Shown here: positions 7,498 to 11,610 of the stretch, one piece after another
How positions within the stretch are numbered: the first letter of the stretch is position 1
Layout: every line of letters begins with the position of its first letter
Source of the DNA: Gammaproteobacteria bacterium
GTDB taxonomy: Bacteria; Pseudomonadota; Gammaproteobacteria; Eutrophobiales; Eutrophobiaceae
DNA: 11,610 bases
Assembly (NCBI GenBank): GCA_018676275.1
Contig: JABHFC010000026.1
Location: 1 to 11,610 of the forward strand
Direction of reading: 5' to 3'
The notes under the pieces: model-generated
Told to the model about the DNA's origin: nothing
Databases searched by the model: none
What the model saw: the letters and a program-made list of their open reading frames with translations, nothing else
Translations under genes and position numbers: made by a program

Positions 7498-8031
7498 ATG
7501 CAAAACTCAGCCAGACAACTACTCGAACAGTATTGTAAAAATGCGGATCAAGCTGCATTCAGTCAATTTTATCGAAGCGAAGCACCACGACTCTGGCAAT
7601 TCCTGAAAAAGAGGGGCTGTAATGATGATGGTGCCTACGATTTACTCTCGGAAGCCTTTCTCAAATTTGTCCGCGTCATTTGTAATGATTTGCGCGCACC
7701 CACAGCGTTATTATACCGAATAAGCATTAATCTTCATATCGACGCCTATCGTCGTGAAAAAGCCTCTCCCATTGATCAAATCGATATTGATATCGAACAA
7801 CAGGCTGATCCTCAAACAGAATTCAGCGACCAACAGGACTATGTTCAGCATTTGCTAAAGATATTACCTCAAGATGAACAAAATCTCCTGTTCATGCGTT
7901 ATAGGGTAGGACTGACACATAAAGAGATAGCAAACATGCTGGAATTGCCCGAAGGTACAGTACGCAGACAAAGCGCCGCAATCCTGAAAAGACTGAAGAA
8001 ACAATGGCAGGAAGACGCTGATGACACATAG
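7498..8031 (+). CDS. ECF-like RNA polymerase sigma factor (sigma-70 family)
   Basis: A 177-residue protein with the two-domain layout of ECF-type sigma factors. Residues about 18-88 form sigma region 2 (DQAAFSQFYRSEAPRLWQFL, then AYDLLSEAFLKFVR and LLYRISINLHIDAYRRE), which binds the -10 element and core polymerase. An acidic linker (92-113, IDQIDIDIEQQ) follows. Residues about 115-168 form region 4 with a helix-turn-helix (LPQDEQNLLFMRYRVGLTHKEIANMLELPEGTVRRQ) for the -35 element. An in-frame TTG at 7414 would add 28 residues, but that extension lies mostly within the palindromic element and has no family similarity, so I prefer the ATG at 7498; an in-frame TTG at 7492 is also possible. The stop overlaps the next gene by 11 bp, suggesting coupling. 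The target promoters are unknown; the downstream surface-protein gene is the obvious candidate. Confidence 0.85.
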   Translation: MQNSARQLLEQYCKNADQAAFSQFYRSEAPRLWQFLKKRGCNDDGAYDLLSEAFLKFVRVICNDLRAPTALLYRISINLHIDAYRREKASPIDQIDIDIEQQADPQTEFSDQQDYVQHLLKILPQDEQNLLFMRYRVGLTHKEIANMLELPEGTVRRQSAAILKRLKKQWQEDADDT

Positions 8032-8428
8032 CTTTGCCAGCCCAACAGATGCAGATCTGGAAAACCTGGTCAAGCGGGCTTTCGAGACCATGCCTGTCGC
8101 AGAGCCGTCGCGACTGTCTTTTATAGAAAACCAGTTAATGCAAAAAGCGGCTAACACGGGTCAGCGAAAGAGTTTGAACAAAATGCCGTGGTGGATCGTT
8201 TTACTATTAAGCGGTAGTTTTGCAATGGCAGGCTGGTTGGGTGGAAACTACCTGCTTGATCATAGTGAAGATGCGAGTAAAACGGTGCCGCAGGAAGATA
8301 ATATTATTGTACCTGCGAGAACCGAAACGAGAAAAAATAATGTGCCAAAAACACCTGGTGAATCAGAGGACGATGCAGTCTATATTGATGATGACTCCCC
8401 GGTCATTTATCAAAGAGAAGTATTATGA
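8021..8428 (+). CDS. Single-pass membrane protein, candidate anti-sigma factor
   Basis: A 135-residue protein of no recognised family. Residues 1-54 are hydrophilic and probably cytoplasmic. Residues about 56-78 form one transmembrane helix (PWWIVLLLSGSFAMAGWLGG). Residues 79-135 are predicted periplasmic, Lys/Arg-containing at first and then strongly acidic (ESEDDAVYIDDDSP, 114-127). The start ATG overlaps the end of the sigma factor gene by 11 bp, so the two are almost certainly translated from one mRNA. A small membrane protein encoded directly after an ECF-like sigma factor is often its anti-sigma factor. Here the cytoplasmic part is short, and no zinc-binding HxxxCxxC anti-sigma motif is present. 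The anti-sigma role is therefore inferred from position and topology only. The large surface-protein gene begins 27 bp downstream. Confidence 0.75.
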   Translation: MTHSFASPTDADLENLVKRAFETMPVAEPSRLSFIENQLMQKAANTGQRKSLNKMPWWIVLLLSGSFAMAGWLGGNYLLDHSEDASKTVPQEDNIIVPARTETRKNNVPKTPGESEDDAVYIDDDSPVIYQREVL

Positions 8429-8455
8429 TTGTCCTGTTCCGTACGATAAGAAAAT

Positions 8456-11400
8456 ATGATTAAAAATTCAAAAAATATACTTTATAGGGTGACAACGGCA
8501 CTGATAAAACTCACATGGTCGTTAATACTTAGCTTGATTCCTGCGACGTATATATTTGCGGCACAGGTTTGTGACACGCAAACCATAGGCGTAGATGATC
8601 TAAAAGGCATATCTGGTAGTAGCGATGGCCATATCATCGGTGTTGGTAAGAGTGATGGTCAGGCCCAGATCTGGGGTTTTGATGGTGCTAACTGGACACG
8701 TAACACCGATGCAGATATTCCGGATGTTGATCTCGAGGACGTTGAAGTTTTCAGCTCTACATCTGCTTTTGCTGTCGGCAAGAGGGACGGGGGTAATGGA
8801 ACATTCCTGGTTTACGATAATGGCGACTGGACCAATGAAAGTAGTGCGGTAACCTTTGATACAGATATAAAAGGTGTCTGGGCCTTGTCCGATACTGAGG
8901 TTTACCTGGCCGGGAAGAGAAACGGGAGTGATGCACAATTTAATCGATGCATCAATAGTGGTGGTTGGACCTGTACTGACTTGCTAAATAATAACAACGA
9001 TAATAGTAACCAGGATCTGGAAGATGTCTGGGGTGACAGTAGTAATGTTTATTTCCTCGGTAAACGTGGCAGGTTATTCATTTTTGATCATACATTATCC
9101 GGTAACGCCGACCCGGCTAACGCAGCTAACTGGACAGAAGAGACCGCATGTAAAGATCTTGCAGCTGATTCCGATTTTAAAGATTTGTGGGGTGATGGTG
9201 CCGGTAATGTTTATCTTACCGGTAAAGGCAAGTCTTCGGGTAACCAGGCCACAGTTTGGAAATATGATGGCAGTACCTGTAGCGTGATGTACGAGACAAC
9301 GACTCAAGATAAAATGGATGGAGGCATTTACGGCTCAACGGCTACAGGTGAAATCTATGCAGGGGGGAAAGCTGGTCTTATCATTTTTTCTACAGATAAC
9401 GGGGCAACCTGGAATGAAAAAACAGAAGGAACTCAGGACATCAAGGATGTCTGGGCATCAAGTGCGGGTAATGCCTACTACGCGGGTAAGGGTGGCGAAA
9501 CCACAGTTTGCACGACTGACAGTGAAGCAACCGTCACTACGGTGGCGACAGGTGGTAGTGCAATTTCAGCCGACACAAGTCCTGCCGGGACGGGTGCTTA
9601 TACTACGCTAACGGGACCGGTTATTGACGAGAGTAATGAAGGCGGCCTGGAGGTTGCAAGTTATATGCTTACGGCACCGACAGGATTTGAATTTAATACA
9701 GGCGCAACGGTAAATATCTCAATTGGTGGTAGTGGTACTGGCACAGATTTAACTCTGGGTACCACGAGTATTATCTCATCGGACATTACTTTCAATGTAG
9801 TAACACTGAGTACGGGTACACGCCTGAATACACTTACCTTCAGTGGCATTGAAGTGCGACCGACGACGGCTTGTCAAATGGCAACAAGCGGCAACATCGT
9901 GTTTTCCACGACTGGTGGCACAATAATTACGGATAGCGATGCCGGGATACTCGCTGAAGTGGCGGGCACTGCCACTAATATGTACACCGTTTTGCCCGGA
10001 CAGACGACTTATGACAATACCTCCTGTGGAACGGTAAGCGGTACTGCTTCTGATCAAGCAGTAAATTCCGCTTTTAATATTTCTCAACTGGTGGTGACTG
10101 ATCAGTTTGGCAATATTCAATTAGATTATGATAACGCTGGTGTCACAATTACTTATGTTTACACAGGTCTTGGCACACCTGCCTTTACCAGCCCCGCTAG
10201 TTTTACTGATGGTGTCGCCACAACGACGCTGACTACCACGCTAGATACTGCCGACACTGGCGTTACTATCACTGCAGATGATGGAAGTCTGACAGGAGTG
10301 GCCAGTGCTGCATTTGATGTTACTACCGTACCTCCTATCACCGGTCTTATTGCTGAATACCAGATGGAAGAATCGAACTGGGACGGAACAGCCGATGAAG
10401 TAATTGATTCAAGCGGTAACGACTTGCATGGTGTTTCAATTAATGGGCCAGATACTTCCAATGCCATACCGGCGATCGCGGGTGATCCGGGCACCTGTAA
10501 TTATGGTGTCTTTGACCAGATAGATGATCTCGCCTCAGTAGCCGATGATAACTTGCTGGATATTGAAAACAGCCTGACCGTGACGACCTGGATATATACA
10601 TTTAGCCATCCGGGTGCTGGTTTAAAAACGATTTTATCGAAGGATACAAACTATGAGTTTCATTTAAACACATCGGGACAGATTTTCTGGTGGTGGGGTG
10701 GTGGTGTTCGTTCGTTGACATCGACGACAGTGATTCCGCTTAATGAATGGCATCATATTGCGATCATCTATGATGGTGATGGTGCTGGCAGTGGTGTTGG
10801 GACTATCTATATCGATGGTGTTGCTGAGGCGACTACTGCCCAGGACAATGTTGGTACCTTGTTCACCAATACCAATCCGCTGGAACTTGCCGCAGACCAG
10901 GCCTTTGCTGGTCGTAATTTTGATGGCTGGATAGACGAAGTACGTATTTACGAAAATGTTTTGTCTGCCGCACAGGTTGGTGTAGTCATGAATGAAACAC
11001 ATCCCTGTACGAATCCGCCTACTTTACCTGTATTGAATGCTGACTGGCATGTTGATGGCCCAAATTGGACAGGAACTGGAGATGTAATTCCGGACTTTAG
11101 TGGTAATGTTTTTAATGGTTTAACGAACAACGCATCTAACGTAATTGGACTTGTTTGTAATGCAACTGATCTCAGCGCAGATAGCAATACCGACTATCTG
11201 GTCATGGATAATAACGCGCTAGATACGCTAACAGACTTTTCAATCGCCGTATGGACAAAGACTGCAAACACGGGCAACCAGGCGCTATTATCCGGCGGCA
11301 CGAGCACGCAGGAAAATGAATTGATAATGTGGTTTCCAAACAATACGACCTTTCAACCCTTTCTAAATGGTAATGGTGGCGCAACCATCGCCATTTCCGA

Positions 11401-11610
11401 TCTAACGGCAGTAAACCCTGATATCGCAGTTGCTGACAACACCTGGCACCACCTGGTCTGGACGCGAAGCGGAACACAAAATTGTTTTTACGTGGATACT
11501 AATCCTATGGGCTGTTCAACCGTTGCGGCGGGACAAATGGATATTGATACAGGTCGATTGATTATCGGTCAGGAGCAGGATAATACTGGTGGGGCGACAT
11601 TCGATTTGGA
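8456..11610 (+). CDS. Giant secreted protein with seven propeller-like repeats and two LamG modules (MshQ/DUF6701-like), 3' end cut by window
   Basis: The frame opens at ATG 8456 (preceded in frame by TAA at 8447) and is stop-free to the right edge: 1051 codons, unfinished. Residues 1-35 are a signal peptide with a long n-region (cleavage near YIFA-AQ). Residues 49-355 hold seven repeats of the form DVWGxSxxxVYxxGKxG, suggesting a beta-propeller. Residues 356-505 are Thr/Gly/Ser-rich beta structure of unknown family. About 509-622 look Ig-like (FNISQLVVTDQFGN), as in invasin-type proteins. Two LamG/concanavalin-like modules follow: 628-851 (LIAEYQMEESNWDGT, VIDSSGNDLHG, NEWHHIAIIYDG, FDGWIDEVRIYENVLS) and 858-1051 (VIPDFSGNVFNG, TWHHLVWTRSG), the second truncated. 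The LIAEY...SSGN...LHG signature with paired cysteines (681, 851; 901, 1010, 1020) resembles MshQ-like proteins whose C-terminal DUF6701 would lie beyond the window. The protein is probably surface-exposed or adhesive. No pilus genes are visible here. The likely operon partners are the sigma factor and the membrane protein. Confidence 0.88.
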   Translation, partial: MIKNSKNILYRVTTALIKLTWSLILSLIPATYIFAAQVCDTQTIGVDDLKGISGSSDGHIIGVGKSDGQAQIWGFDGANWTRNTDADIPDVDLEDVEVFSSTSAFAVGKRDGGNGTFLVYDNGDWTNESSAVTFDTDIKGVWALSDTEVYLAGKRNGSDAQFNRCINSGGWTCTDLLNNNNDNSNQDLEDVWGDSSNVYFLGKRGRLFIFDHTLSGNADPANAANWTEETACKDLAADSDFKDLWGDGAGNVYLTGKGKSSGNQATVWKYDGSTCSVMYETTTQDKMDGGIYGSTATGEIYAGGKAGLIIFSTDNGATWNEKTEGTQDIKDVWASSAGNAYYAGKGGETTVCTTDSEATVTTVATGGSAISADTSPAGTGAYTTLTGPVIDESNEGGLEVASYMLTAPTGFEFNTGATVNISIGGSGTGTDLTLGTTSIISSDITFNVVTLSTGTRLNTLTFSGIEVRPTTACQMATSGNIVFSTTGGTIITDSDAGILAEVAGTATNMYTVLPGQTTYDNTSCGTVSGTASDQAVNSAFNISQLVVTDQFGNIQLDYDNAGVTITYVYTGLGTPAFTSPASFTDGVATTTLTTTLDTADTGVTITADDGSLTGVASAAFDVTTVPPITGLIAEYQMEESNWDGTADEVIDSSGNDLHGVSINGPDTSNAIPAIAGDPGTCNYGVFDQIDDLASVADDNLLDIENSLTVTTWIYTFSHPGAGLKTILSKDTNYEFHLNTSGQIFWWWGGGVRSLTSTTVIPLNEWHHIAIIYDGDGAGSGVGTIYIDGVAEATTAQDNVGTLFTNTNPLELAADQAFAGRNFDGWIDEVRIYENVLSAAQVGVVMNETHPCTNPPTLPVLNADWHVDGPNWTGTGDVIPDFSGNVFNGLTNNASNVIGLVCNATDLSADSNTDYLVMDNNALDTLTDFSIAVWTKTANTGNQALLSGGTSTQENELIMWFPNNTTFQPFLNGNGGATIAISDLTAVNPDIAVADNTWHHLVWTRSGTQNCFYVDTNPMGCSTVAAGQMDIDTGRLIIGQEQDNTGGATFDL
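8600..9520 (+). repeat. Seven tandem propeller-like repeats inside the giant protein
   Basis: Seven divergent units of about 32-50 residues begin at about residues 49, 93, 138, 188, 241, 287 and 329. Each has an aromatic turn and a strand pair: LKGISGSSDG / IIGVGKSDG; LEDVEVFSST / AFAVGKRDG; IKGVWALSDT / VYLAGKRNG; LEDVWGDSS / VYFLGKRG; FKDLWGDGAG / VYLTGKGK; MDGGIYGSTATG / IYAGGKAG; IKDVWASSAG / AYYAGKGG. Most units then have a strand such as QIWGFDGANW or TVWKYDGSTC. Seven copies is the count expected for a closed seven-bladed beta-propeller. The DNA is too diverged to appear as an exact nucleotide repeat. Confidence 0.7.

Noticed and set aside
9776..10494. Minus-strand open frames of 111-114 codons (9776-10120 and 10159-10494) within the giant gene
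   Set aside because: They are antisense to a continuous 1051-codon frame with a signal peptide and recognisable domains; their translations show no family features and no start signals.
10664..11477. Minus-strand frames at 10664-11002, 10948-11187 and 11202-11477
   Set aside because: Antisense shadows of the LamG modules; the forward frame accounts for the coding character.
1..11610. tRNA, rRNA, CRISPR array or transposase gene
   Set aside because: Reading both strands showed no cloverleaf-type gene, no regularly spaced identical repeats and no transposase coding frame.

Overview
The window looks like chromosomal DNA from a gammaproteobacterium. The evidence is gene content and order: an envelope block gpmI-envC-ctpA-divergent polysaccharide deacetylase on the minus strand faces a rhodanese-secB-gpsA block on the plus strand, an arrangement familiar from many gammaproteobacteria including the E. 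coli yibQ/envC/gpmI - yibN/grxC/secB/gpsA region. The species cannot be named from sequence alone. An MshQ-like surface protein at the right end would fit an aquatic or marine bacterium, but that is inference.

Left region (1-4974, minus strand, read right to left): gpmI encodes cofactor-independent phosphoglycerate mutase. It overlaps envC, the catalytically dead LytM-type activator of division amidases, by 11 bp. After a 153 bp gap comes a ctpA-type S41 C-terminal processing protease. It is followed 17 bp later by a divergent polysaccharide deacetylase (YibQ type), which is cut by the window's left edge. Three of the four products act in the periplasm or envelope.

Middle region (4975-7253): a 323 bp divergent intergenic region separates gpmI from a plus-strand run of a membrane-anchored rhodanese, secB (export chaperone) and gpsA (glycerol-3-phosphate dehydrogenase for phospholipid synthesis). 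The glutaredoxin gene grxC, usually found between the rhodanese and secB, is absent.

Right region (7254-11610): this looks accessory. A 166 bp strongly palindromic, MITE-like element (7314-7479) sits directly in front of a three-gene, probably co-transcribed unit. The unit encodes an ECF-like sigma factor, an overlapping single-pass membrane protein in the usual anti-sigma position, and a very large secreted protein whose frame stays open from 8456 to the right edge (1051 codons seen, unfinished). The large protein has a signal peptide, seven repeats that could form a seven-bladed beta-propeller, a middle beta-rich and Ig-like region, and two LamG/concanavalin-like modules resembling those of the MshQ/DUF6701 family. 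A private sigma factor and membrane partner linked to a giant surface protein, behind a palindromic insertion, is the most interesting feature of the window.
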